Shown one piece after another: positions 27,160 through 39,192 of a DNA stretch of 64,000 nucleotides (positions are counted from its first letter, which is position 1; the number at the start of each line of letters is the position of its first letter). The translations under genes were made by a program, and so were the position numbers. The notes under the pieces were generated by a model. The model searched no databases, was not told the origin of the DNA, and saw only the letters and a program-made list of their open reading frames with translations. The DNA comes from Polynucleobacter sp. (GTDB lineage: Bacteria > Pseudomonadota > Gammaproteobacteria > Burkholderiales > Burkholderiaceae_D): NCBI GenBank assembly GCA_021737945.1, contig JAIPCX010000006.1, positions 58,231 to 122,230 of the forward strand, given 5' to 3'.

Positions 27160-27780
27160 TCAATGAAACAAACCCGCGTCTCCCCGACCCTGGCGCAGCA
27201 CCATCGGCGCATCCCCGGTCAGGTCAACCACCGTGGTGGGCAATAGGCTGCAACTACCCCCATCTATTACTAACTCGATATGTTTTTCTAGCTGGCTGCG
27301 AATGTCGGCGGCGTCATTTAAAGGATCATCACTTCCTGGCAAAATCAGCGTAGTACCAATTAAAGCTTGACCCAGTTCTTCCAGCAGCGCCTGCGCGATG
27401 ATGTTTTCAGGAACCCGCAGACCTATAGTTTTTCGTGAAGGATGCGAAAGCCTGCGCGGCACTTCCTTACTCGCCTCCAAAATAAACGTGTAGGGGCCGG
27501 GTGTGGCAGCTTTCAGTAATCGATACTGGCGATTGTCTACTTTTGCGTAATTAGCAATCTCAGACAAATCACGACACAGCAAAGTGAGGTGGTGGCGATC
27601 ATCCACGCCACGAATCTGCCGCATACGCTCAACCGCCGCTTTATCATCCAAATGGCAAACCAAAGCGTAACTAGAATCGGTAGGTAAGGCCACTAGCCCG
27701 CCTGCCCCTACAATTTGGACAGCCTGACGCACCAGCCGTAGCTGAGGGTTTTCTGGATGGATTTGAAAATACTGGCTCAT
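27160..27780 (-). CDS. yciO: YciO/YrdC/Sua5-family protein
   Basis: A 206-residue protein of the YrdC-like fold, closely resembling E. coli YciO in both the start (MSQYFQIHPENPQLRL) and the core (GGLVALPTDSSYAL, LTLLCRDLSEIA, TPGPYTFIL, RKTIGLRVP). The fold is shared with threonylcarbamoyl-AMP synthase, which makes the t6A tRNA modification, but YciO proteins are a separate branch whose main role is less certain. A TsaC/Sua5 enzyme should exist elsewhere in the genome. Confidence 0.92.
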   Translation of the reverse strand: MSQYFQIHPENPQLRLVRQAVQIVGAGGLVALPTDSSYALVCHLDDKAAVERMRQIRGVDDRHHLTLLCRDLSEIANYAKVDNRQYRLLKAATPGPYTFILEASKEVPRRLSHPSRKTIGLRVPENIIAQALLEELGQALIGTTLILPGSDDPLNDAADIRSQLEKHIELVIDGGSCSLLPTTVVDLTGDAPMVLRQGRGDAGLFH

Positions 27781-27790
27781 GAAAGCAAAC

Positions 27791-27845
27791 GGCGACAGTC
27801 AAAGACTGTCGCCGGAAATTCAACAGGGCCTGACTGTATCAGGCC
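27791..27845. terminator. Two adjacent stem-loops between htpX and yciO
   Basis: GGCGACAGTC (27791-27800) pairs perfectly with GACTGTCGCC (27804-27813) over AAA. GGCCTGA (27827-27833) pairs with TCAGGCC (27839-27845) at the htpX stop. Neither is followed by a T-tract, so they may act as mRNA end stabilisers or partial terminators. Confidence 0.45.
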
Positions 27846-28708
27846 TGCTGCAACGCTGCAATGCGTTGCTCTATCGGTGGGTGGCTGGAAAATAACTCCA
27901 TGACTCCTTCTGACCTGTTAATACCTAGTGATGCAACCGATTGAGGTAATGCTGCTGTATGCATCTGACCTAAGCGCATCAAGGCGTTTATCATAGGTCG
28001 GTTATTACCCAACAACTGGGCTGAACCGGCATCAGCACGAAACTCGCGTTGACGGGAAAACCATGCCACGATCATTGAGGCCAGCAAACCAAACACAATC
28101 TGACACACTATGACGGTAATCGTATAACCAATACCAACCGATTCATTACTGTTTTTAGATAGCGCACGATCCACCATGTAACCCACTACGCGCGAGAGAA
28201 ATACAACAAAGGTATTCACCACACCTTGTAGCAAGGTCATCGTCACCATATCGCCATTCGCAATATGCGCTACTTCATGACCCAGCACGGCTTCAATTTC
28301 TTCACGTGTCATGTTCTGCAATAGTCCGGTAGACACCGCTACCAATGCATCATCACGATTAGCGCCAGTAGCAAACGCATTCGGCTCACCTTCATACACA
28401 GCCACTTCAGGGCGACCTATGCCTGCGGTAGCCGCCAATCGATGCACGGTATCCAGCAACCATTGTTCGGTGGAGTTAGCTGGATGCTCAATCACTTGTG
28501 CGCCGGTCGACCACTTCGCCATAGGCTTACTGATCAACAAAGAAAAAATAGCTCCCGTAAAACCAACCACCAGTGAAAACACCAACAACATGCCTACGTT
28601 GAGTCCTTGCGCCGATAAAAAACGATCGACACCCAGCACCGACAACACAATCGACATGACAGCGATTACCGCTACATTAGTCAGTACGAACAACAGAATT
28701 CGTTTCAT
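27839..28708 (-). CDS. htpX: Protease HtpX (heat-shock zinc membrane protease)
   Basis: A 289-residue inner-membrane M48 protease that degrades misfolded membrane proteins. Two N-terminal membrane segments (about 5-25 and 35-60) precede the cytoplasmic catalytic domain with HEVAH (near residue 143), two further hydrophobic segments and the third zinc ligand in [14 protein letters not shown]. The C-terminus [13 protein letters not shown] is typical. Length matches the family. Confidence 0.96.
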   Translation of the reverse strand: MKRILLFVLTNVAVIAVMSIVLSVLGVDRFLSAQGLNVGMLLVFSLVVGFTGAIFSLLISKPMAKWSTGAQVIEHPANSTEQWLLDTVHRLAATAGIGRPEVAVYEGEPNAFATGANRDDALVAVSTGLLQNMTREEIEAVLGHEVAHIANGDMVTMTLLQGVVNTFVVFLSRVVGYMVDRALSKNSNESVGIGYTITVIVCQIVFGLLASMIVAWFSRQREFRADAGSAQLLGNNRPMINALMRLGQMHTAALPQSVASLGINRSEGVMELFSSHPPIEQRIAALQQA

Positions 28709-28843
28709 TGATTAATCTCCCTGGTGAACCAGACAGTAAAAAGACACTCAGAAGTTTATCCGAGCTGCCAATAACAGGCTGCCGAACGGATAGGCTGAAA
28801 TATGGGGGTGACCGTTTGGGATTTCAAGTCAGCCAGAAAAAAT

Positions 28844-29680
28844 TTAGACAGTCCAGTCGTGCCACACCGGCGTTAGGTCCGGCGGTAAAGGCGGCAAACT
28901 GCCTAAATCAAAGCGGGATTCGGTCGGCCCGTGAAAATCCGACCCGCGCGAGGCAAGCAGGCCGGTTTTACGAGCGTAGGCGGCATACTCATCATATTGG
29001 GCGGGATGATGGCTGCCGGTGATGACTTCGATACCTTCTCCACCCAGCGCACGAAATTGTTCTACAAACACATTTAACTGAAGGTCATCAAATCCATAAC
29101 GACCGGGATGCGCAATCACAGCTCGTCCACCGGCCGAACGTATCCAGCGTATCGATTGCTCCAAAGTCGCCCAACGATGAGGTACAAAGCCGGGTTTGCC
29201 TTCCACCAGAAAACTTTTGAACACCTCAGTTACCGTAGCTCGCACGCCTGCCTCAACCAAAAAGCGCGCGAAATGTGTGCGGCCTAAAAGCTCAGGATTG
29301 TCGGCCAACTTCAATGCCCCCTCAAACGCTCCAGGTATACCCACGGCTTCTAGTTGTGCAGCGATATCGCGGCCACGACTTTCACGCCCACCGCGCACAG
29401 AGGTCAGACCCTCACGTAAGTCAGGATTATTTTCGTCTATCCCTAAACCAACGATATGAATCGTCTTATTCGCCCAGGTAATGGAAATTTCAACGCCCGC
29501 TACAAAACGTAAATCCAGTTCAGCCGCCGCCTCGCGTGCTTGGGAAATGCCGTCCAACTCATCATGATCTGTCAGCGCCCACACATCCACTCCGTTCGCC
29601 TTGGCACGCGCTGCCAAGGCCGCTGGCGACAAGACGCCGTCGGATACAGTGGAATGACAGTGCAAGTCGACGTTGAGCAT
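28844..29680 (-). CDS. PHP-domain phosphoesterase (RNase AM/YciV-like)
   Basis: A 278-residue PHP-domain metal hydrolase. The metal-binding motifs are DLHCHSTVSDG (residues 5-15), ALTDHDELDGI (about 35-45), AGVEIS, AHPGRY near 194 and a terminal SRGSDFHGP. This subgroup contains nucleoside 3',5'-bisphosphate phosphatases and the 5'-3' exoribonuclease RNase AM, which matures 5' ends of rRNAs and degrades short RNAs. It stands upstream of htpX on the same strand, 135 bases away. Confidence 0.9.
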   Translation of the reverse strand: MLNVDLHCHSTVSDGVLSPAALAARAKANGVDVWALTDHDELDGISQAREAAAELDLRFVAGVEISITWANKTIHIVGLGIDENNPDLREGLTSVRGGRESRGRDIAAQLEAVGIPGAFEGALKLADNPELLGRTHFARFLVEAGVRATVTEVFKSFLVEGKPGFVPHRWATLEQSIRWIRSAGGRAVIAHPGRYGFDDLQLNVFVEQFRALGGEGIEVITGSHHPAQYDEYAAYARKTGLLASRGSDFHGPTESRFDLGSLPPLPPDLTPVWHDWTV

Positions 29681-29766
29681 GAAAACCGTAGGAAGAAAAA
29701 GCGGCCAAAACGAATGGCATAAGACCCAATTGTACGCGCCAGCGTCGATTGACGCCGAGGATCATA

Positions 29767-30654
29767 TCAAACCAAGAAATCTTCAATCAGTCGCGCTAAC
29801 AATTCAGGTTGATCATGATGCAGCATATGACCCGCGTCGTTCACCACAGCTGACTTTACATTGGGAATACAGGCTCGGCGGCGATCTAATTCGGCACGCA
29901 CTTTGTCTCGCCCACCCATCCAGCGCCAGAGGTCACTGTCATTCGCCTCGACCCACAAAACTGGCGCGGTAATTTTTTCCCAACAGGCGATCACTTCTTC
30001 TACCCGATACAACGTGGCACTGGTAATTTTATGTGCCGGGTCACCCAGAATTTCCCATTGCCCATGTGCGTTTTGAGCTGACCAGTGCGCGGCTAAAAAT
30101 TCTGCACGATCTCGCGCAAGCCTGGGGTTTGTTTTCATTAAACGCGAAATCACTCCCTCGATCGTTTCATACGCACGCATCGTCGGTGGTTCACGTAATT
30201 CATCCAGCCATTGCGCATAACGCGCGGGGGCCATTGCAGGCTCAGTCGCTGCCAATCCAAAACCTTCCAGGTTCACTAGCTTAGCCACACGCTCAGGACG
30301 CACACCGGCATAAATACCCGCCACATTGCCACCCATGCTGTGACCAATGAGATTCACTGCTTGGTCGTGCGCATAATGATCGAGGATCGCTTCCAAATCA
30401 CCGAGATAATCGGCAAACCAATAACAATCTGATTGCACTCGCTCTGTCAAACCAAAGCCGCGCCAATCGGGCGCAATCACATGCCAGTTGTTTGCAAAAT
30501 TGTCGACGACGAATTGAAATGAAGCCGAAACATCCATCCAGCCATGCAGCATGAATAATTTTGGCGCATCAGGCGAACCCCAATGCCGCACGTGAGTACG
30601 TAAACCACGGATAGGAATTAATTCACTGCGGGAGGGCTTAACAGGATGGAGCAC
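29767..30654 (-). CDS. Alpha/beta-fold hydrolase
   Basis: A 295-residue alpha/beta hydrolase. It has the oxyanion-hole motif MLHGWMD, the nucleophile elbow GHSMGG (near residue 120) and the catalytic His in NDAGHMLHHDQPE near the C-terminus; the acid is probably the Asp in VEANDSDLW. The cap region carries a Met-rich helix. The substrate cannot be read from the sequence, although related proteins hydrolyse esters or lactones. The start is GTG. It is divergent from an acyl-CoA synthetase gene, with 111 bases between the starts. Confidence 0.9.
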   Translation of the reverse strand: MLHPVKPSRSELIPIRGLRTHVRHWGSPDAPKLFMLHGWMDVSASFQFVVDNFANNWHVIAPDWRGFGLTERVQSDCYWFADYLGDLEAILDHYAHDQAVNLIGHSMGGNVAGIYAGVRPERVAKLVNLEGFGLAATEPAMAPARYAQWLDELREPPTMRAYETIEGVISRLMKTNPRLARDRAEFLAAHWSAQNAHGQWEILGDPAHKITSATLYRVEEVIACWEKITAPVLWVEANDSDLWRWMGGRDKVRAELDRRRACIPNVKSAVVNDAGHMLHHDQPELLARLIEDFLV

Positions 30655-30765
30655 AAGAGAGCTTCAGAAAAGAATGAGTATGATGGCGAAAACAGACAGC
30701 TTGGACGATACAAACACTATTGCAAACAACGTAGCGCAAGCATACCATTTTCGCTGGGAATACGA

Positions 30766-32436
30766 ATGACACGAACATCTGCGGCCGATCACTATGATCA
30801 CCTCTACCAAAATTATCGCTGGCATGTGCCTGCCGATTTTAATATCGCGAACTGGTGCTGTGCCCGCTGGGCAAATGAGATCGATCGTGTTGCGATTTAT
30901 ATGGATGACGACATTAACGGCGATTGCGTCGTCACCTATGCTGAACTGCAGCGCAGTGCGAATCAACTATCGCATGCGATGACTAAACTCGGTGTCACGC
31001 GAGGTGATCGAGTAGCGATCGTAATGCCGCAGCGACCCGAAGTCGCCGTTGCTCATATCGCTTGTCATCAAATCGGTGCGATTGCTATGCCCATGTCGGT
31101 TCTTTTCGGGCCTGATGCGTTGGAATATCGCTTGCAAGATAGTACAGCTTCCTTGGTTATTACCGACCACGCAGGTCTGCCCAACATCACAGCCATACGA
31201 GCACACTGCCCTGCGCTTAAGTTTGTCATTGCTGTTGATAGCCAAGGTATCGACACCTTGGATTGGCACGATTCATTACACAATGAGCCCACCACATTTA
31301 GCGCTGTATCAACGCAAGAGAGTGATCCTGCCCTGTTGATCTACACCAGTGGCACCACGGGCTCACCCAAGGGTGCACTAATGCCTCAGTCTGCCTTACT
31401 GGGAAATCTGACTGGCTTTGTCGCTTCGCAAAATTGGTTTCCGCACGATGACGATGTATTTTGGTCCCCTGCTGATTGGGCTTGGACCGGCGGACTGATG
31501 GATGCATTACTGCCGGCACTCTATTTTGGAAAACCCATTGTTGCGAGTCGCGCGCGTTTTTCTGCTGAGCTCGCTTTCTCGCTTATGGAAAAATACAGCG
31601 TAACGAATAGCTTTTTGTTTCCGACTGCATTAAAAATAATGATGAAAGCTGTTCCCTCACCACGTCAGCACTATCAACTCAAACTGCGCGCCATCATGAG
31701 CGCCGGTGAAGCCGTTGGTGATACCGTTTTCGACTGGACTCAGTCAGCGCTCGGGGTAACAGTGAATGAAATGTTTGGTCAAACCGAGGCTAACTATATC
31801 GTTGGTAATAGCGCAGCAAAATGGCCAGCTCGTGCAGGCAGCATGGGGCGACCTTACCCAGGTCATCGGGTTGCAGTGATCAACGATGACGGTCAACCGG
31901 TGAACGCCGGTGAGACTGGTGAAGTCGCCTTAAATAGAAATGATAGTCACGGTCATCCTGACCCAGTGATTTTTCTAGGCTATTGGAATAATGCGCAAGC
32001 CACTACCGATAAATACAGCGGTGATTGGCTACGCACCGGCGATCTCGCGCAAATTGATGCTGACGGCTATCTTTGGTATCGCGGTCGAGCCGACGATATG
32101 TTTAAGTCAGCGGGCTATCGTATAGGCCCATCAGAAATTGAAAATTGTTTGGTGAAGCACGCAGCGGTTGCGAATGCCGCCGTAGTACCCAAGCCCGATG
32201 CAGAACGAGGTAATTTAATTAAAGCGTTTGTCGTACTGACTGAAAGTACGCTCCGCAGCGAGGCAAACGATGCTGCACTCATTGCAGAACTGCAGCAGCA
32301 TGTACGCGGATTACTCGCGCCTTACGAGTATCCCAAGGAGATAGAGTTTATTAATACCTTACCGATGACGACTACTGGCAAAGTTCAGCGCCGCATATTG
32401 CGCTTGTTAGAAGAAGAGCGCGCTAATCAGGCGTAA
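30766..32436 (+). CDS. Acyl-CoA synthetase, AMP-forming (medium-chain/acetyl-CoA synthetase-like)
   Basis: A 556-residue adenylate-forming enzyme that activates a carboxylic acid to its acyl-CoA via an acyl-AMP. The P-loop is LLIYTSGTTGSPKGAL (near 190), the A5 motif MFGQTEANYIVGN (near 342), the A7/A8 region WLRTGDLAQIDADGYLWYRGRADDM is split by the hinge Asp, and the catalytic Lys lies in MTTTGKVQRR close to the C-terminus. Sequence style is closest to medium-chain/Acs-like synthetases. The ATG at 30766 was chosen because homologues begin near YDHLYQNYRW; the longer frame upstream is low-confidence. Confidence 0.9.
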   Translation: MTRTSAADHYDHLYQNYRWHVPADFNIANWCCARWANEIDRVAIYMDDDINGDCVVTYAELQRSANQLSHAMTKLGVTRGDRVAIVMPQRPEVAVAHIACHQIGAIAMPMSVLFGPDALEYRLQDSTASLVITDHAGLPNITAIRAHCPALKFVIAVDSQGIDTLDWHDSLHNEPTTFSAVSTQESDPALLIYTSGTTGSPKGALMPQSALLGNLTGFVASQNWFPHDDDVFWSPADWAWTGGLMDALLPALYFGKPIVASRARFSAELAFSLMEKYSVTNSFLFPTALKIMMKAVPSPRQHYQLKLRAIMSAGEAVGDTVFDWTQSALGVTVNEMFGQTEANYIVGNSAAKWPARAGSMGRPYPGHRVAVINDDGQPVNAGETGEVALNRNDSHGHPDPVIFLGYWNNAQATTDKYSGDWLRTGDLAQIDADGYLWYRGRADDMFKSAGYRIGPSEIENCLVKHAAVANAAVVPKPDAERGNLIKAFVVLTESTLRSEANDAALIAELQQHVRGLLAPYEYPKEIEFINTLPMTTTGKVQRRILRLLEEERANQA

Positions 32437-32458
32437 TAAATTTTACGTCGTCAAAATA

Positions 32459-33307
32459 TCAGTCGCCACGCAATGCAGCGATTTCCGATTCCAAAAAACC
32501 TGCTTGACGACGCGCTTCTAAATTAAAAGGACCGCGCAACACAGGTGCTTTGTAACGAAGCGCCAGCTCTTGATAGGTCATTAGCACATCAAGACTACGG
32601 TGCTCGCAGCACCAGTGATACCAGCGATTACCAATCTCAACGTGTCCGATTTCGTCACGCAAGATGATGTCGAGGATTTCTGCTGCTGCCGTATCCCCCA
32701 CTTGCGCTAATTTACTGCGCACACCCGGCGTTGCATCAAGGCCGCGTGCTTCCAGCGTACGCGGTACTAAAGCCATACGTGCCAGCACATCGTCCGTTGT
32801 TTTTTCTGCCATTTCCCACAAACTATTGTGAGCGGCAAAATCGCCGTAGGAAAAACCTAGTGATTGTAGATGCGAAGACAATAAACAAAAATGCAGCGCT
32901 TCTTCCGCAGCGACTTTTAACCAGTCGGCATAAAAATCCAACGGCATATCCGCAAATCGCCATACAGCATCCAACGCCAGATTAATGGCATTGAATTCAA
33001 TATGCGCTAAGGCATGTATCAGTGCAGCACGCCCCTCGATAGTCGCCATAGAACGATGACCTACCTCACGCGGCGCTACTAGTAGCGGCTTAGCGGGTCG
33101 ACCCGGAATACCCGTTTGCTCCACCGCGCGGGCATGTATATCAAGCGAAATCTGCCCTGCAAGCCATGCGGTACGCAAATCCATCGTGCGATCAGCCTTA
33201 GACTGCGCCTCGGTTTCGCGCAGCAGCACGCAGGCATAACTGCGTAGCTCAACGGCATTGGGTAAGTGGTTTGAGTAATGGCTCATCAAGTCAGGAGTAA
33301 AATGCAA
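32459..33307 (-). CDS. DUF455 family ferritin-like protein
   Basis: A 282-residue helical protein of the DUF455 family. Carboxylate/His motifs placed as in ferritin-like diiron proteins are visible: ALAHIEFNAI (near 118), EEALHF (near 150) and LRDEIGHVEIGNRWYHW (near 225), so a dinuclear metal site is likely. The enzymatic role is not established. The second Met (residue 8) is an alternative start. It is convergent with the acyl-CoA synthetase gene and divergent from the carbonic anhydrase gene, with only 34 bases between the starts. Confidence 0.88.
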   Translation of the reverse strand: MHFTPDLMSHYSNHLPNAVELRSYACVLLRETEAQSKADRTMDLRTAWLAGQISLDIHARAVEQTGIPGRPAKPLLVAPREVGHRSMATIEGRAALIHALAHIEFNAINLALDAVWRFADMPLDFYADWLKVAAEEALHFCLLSSHLQSLGFSYGDFAAHNSLWEMAEKTTDDVLARMALVPRTLEARGLDATPGVRSKLAQVGDTAAAEILDIILRDEIGHVEIGNRWYHWCCEHRSLDVLMTYQELALRYKAPVLRGPFNLEARRQAGFLESEIAALRGD

Positions 33308-33341
33308 CTTTGGTTAACGACCTCCATTGTAATTAAATCTC

Positions 33342-33866
33342 ATGGCCATTTTTAAAATTGGAACGCACACACCGGACGTTGATGCTAGTGCCTATGTCAC
33401 TGACTCAGCCAGCGTCATTGGCAACGTTCATCTTGCTGCCAACACCAGCATCTGGTTTGGTGCAGCTCTGCGCGGCGACAACGAACTGATTTCAATTGGT
33501 GAAGGAAGCAATGTTCAAGAATGCGCCGTACTGCATACCGACATCGGCTACCCACTAGTCGTCGGTAAGAATGTAACGATCGGTCACCAAACCATGCTGC
33601 ACGGCTGCACGGTCGGCGATGGCAGCCTGATTGGTATACAAGCCATCGTGTTGGATGGCGCGGTCATCGGAAAAAATTGCTTAGTTGCTGCCGGTGCCTT
33701 AGTCACCTCGGGTAAGGAATTTCCCGATAATTCACTGATCATGGGCTCACCTGCTAAAGCAGTGAGAGAACTAACTCAAGAGCAGATCAATGACATACAG
33801 CGCGGCGTTACAACCTATATCGAGCGCGCAGCTTACTTCAAACAACAACTTAAACGCATCGATTAA
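33342..33866 (+). CDS. Gamma-class carbonic anhydrase family protein (YrdA-like)
   Basis: A 174-residue left-handed beta-helix protein. Hexapeptide repeats run from about residue 12 to 145, and the zinc-site histidines are present (CAVLHTD near 66, IGHQTMLHGC near 88-93). The conserved FGAALRGD turn is also present. A C-terminal helix packs on the trimer. Activity as a carbonic anhydrase varies in this group and is not certain here. hslO follows after only four bases, so the two are translated from one mRNA. Confidence 0.93.
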   Translation: MAIFKIGTHTPDVDASAYVTDSASVIGNVHLAANTSIWFGAALRGDNELISIGEGSNVQECAVLHTDIGYPLVVGKNVTIGHQTMLHGCTVGDGSLIGIQAIVLDGAVIGKNCLVAAGALVTSGKEFPDNSLIMGSPAKAVRELTQEQINDIQRGVTTYIERAAYFKQQLKRID

Positions 33867-33870
33867 ACTC

Positions 33871-34794
33871 ATGGATACGCTGCAAAAATTCATGTTCGAG
33901 CAATCGCAAGTGCGCGGCGAACTGGTAGAAATTTCTGATGCCTGGCGTCAGGTACTTACTTTGCGGTCGTACCCGCGTGCCGTGGTCAACATGCTGGGTG
34001 AAATGATGTCGGCGGCTGCACTGCTATCGGCGAATCTTAAATTTAATGGCTCCATCATCATGCAAATTCACGGCGATGGACCCGTGCAATTACTCGTAGT
34101 GGAATGCGATGCCTCTCTACGGTTACGCGCCACTGCAAAACTAGCTGAAGATGCAGACGTCGCCGATGATGCCAAGTTGCAGCATCTCGTTAACGCGCAG
34201 GGTCAAGGGCGATTCGCAATTACCCTAGATCCTGCGGATAAACTTCCCGGCCAACAAGCTTATCAAGGTATTGTGGCGCTGGATGGCGACTCGATCGCAA
34301 CCATCATAGAAAATTACATGCTGCGCTCAGAGCAACTCGATACCCGCTTGTGGTTAGCGGCCGATGAACAAACTGCGCGTGGTTTGTTACTGCAAAAACT
34401 GCCGACAGAAGGCGGGATTCAAACGAGCGCTATCAGCGATGCGGATACGTGGGATAGGACAGTGATGTTAGCGTCGACCGTGACTCAAGAAGAAATGCTC
34501 GCCACCGACATCATGACGCTGTTGCAGCGCCTTTACTGGGAAGAGACCGTGCGCGTATTCGAGCCACGCCATCCACAATTTCATTGCACCTGCACACGGG
34601 AGCGCGTTGGCAACATGCTGAAAATGTTAGGTAAGGAAGAAGTTGATTCGGCTCTCGCCGATTTAGGCGGATTAGACATTGATTGTGATTTTTGTGGAAG
34701 GCACTACGCGTTTGATGCGGTAGATTGCATGCAATTATTTGCCGCTGAAGCGATCTCGGATGCGGTGCAATTACCTGGCGATCAGCCTCATTAA
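33871..34794 (+). CDS. hslO: Redox-regulated chaperone Hsp33
   Basis: A 307-residue holdase activated by oxidative unfolding. The substrate-binding domain has the family-typical FNGSIIMQIHGDGPVQLLVVEC, and the C-terminal zinc switch carries the four cysteines as CTC (FHCTCTRERV) and CDFC (DIDCDFCGRHY). The ATG at 33871 begins MDTLQKFMFE and lies just after the carbonic anhydrase stop; an upstream in-frame ATG would overlap the previous gene by 77 bases. Confidence 0.97.
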   Translation: MDTLQKFMFEQSQVRGELVEISDAWRQVLTLRSYPRAVVNMLGEMMSAAALLSANLKFNGSIIMQIHGDGPVQLLVVECDASLRLRATAKLAEDADVADDAKLQHLVNAQGQGRFAITLDPADKLPGQQAYQGIVALDGDSIATIIENYMLRSEQLDTRLWLAADEQTARGLLLQKLPTEGGIQTSAISDADTWDRTVMLASTVTQEEMLATDIMTLLQRLYWEETVRVFEPRHPQFHCTCTRERVGNMLKMLGKEEVDSALADLGGLDIDCDFCGRHYAFDAVDCMQLFAAEAISDAVQLPGDQPH

Positions 34795-34803
34795 ACTACG
34801 TGC

Positions 34804-35181
34804 TTACGGCTTCGGATTGCTGGGCGCATTCGGAGTCGTAGGAGCAGTTTTTTTGTTGTCGTTCTCTAGAATCTGAACAAAGGTCTCATTGTCTTTAATT
34901 AAACCCAGCTCATACCGAGCGCGTTCTTCTAATGCGCCCGTCCCTTCTTTCAAATCCTGCACTTCAGAGGCCAGCTTAGCGTTACGTTCACGCAGCTCTT
35001 GCTCTTTGACTAAAGCGCTATCGAGCTGGCGCGATAAATCCCACACGCGTAGCCAACTCCCCTTACCCAGCCACAATGGATACTGGATAAGGATCAGCAA
35101 GACAGTTAGACCAATAACGATCAGTCGCACGGCATAGTCCGTCAGCCCAAGCCCAGTCCGCGTTAATACGAGGGCTGGCAT
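34804..35181 (-). CDS. ftsB: Cell division protein FtsB
   Basis: A 125-residue bitopic inner-membrane protein of the FtsQLB divisome complex. A membrane segment (about 18-40) is followed by a periplasmic coiled coil (about 48-85), then the diagnostic [22 protein letters not shown]- and C-terminal ends are longer than in E. coli; the tail is Thr/Pro/Asn-rich. It lies 6 bases downstream of eno on the same strand, the classic eno-ftsB order. Confidence 0.93.
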   Translation of the reverse strand: MPALVLTRTGLGLTDYAVRLIVIGLTVLLILIQYPLWLGKGSWLRVWDLSRQLDSALVKEQELRERNAKLASEVQDLKEGTGALEERARYELGLIKDNETFVQILENDNKKTAPTTPNAPSNPKP

Positions 35182-35187
35182 GAAGGC

Positions 35188-36471
<1,284 letters not shown>

Positions 36472-36534
36472 TTATTTCTCCAGACAGGTTGATGGTTACT
36501 GAATTTATTATTTTGCACTCTTCAGATTACGAAA

Positions 36535-39065
<2,531 letters not shown>

Positions 39066-39192
39066 CTAGCGTGAAATTCGAATTATACCGCAAAGCGCCG
39101 CAGCCCCCTTCACAATTTCAGCCTGCTTAAATGCGTGATTAAAATGAATAAATTCAGTGCAATCACACGCTTATCAACCAACACCACAACAA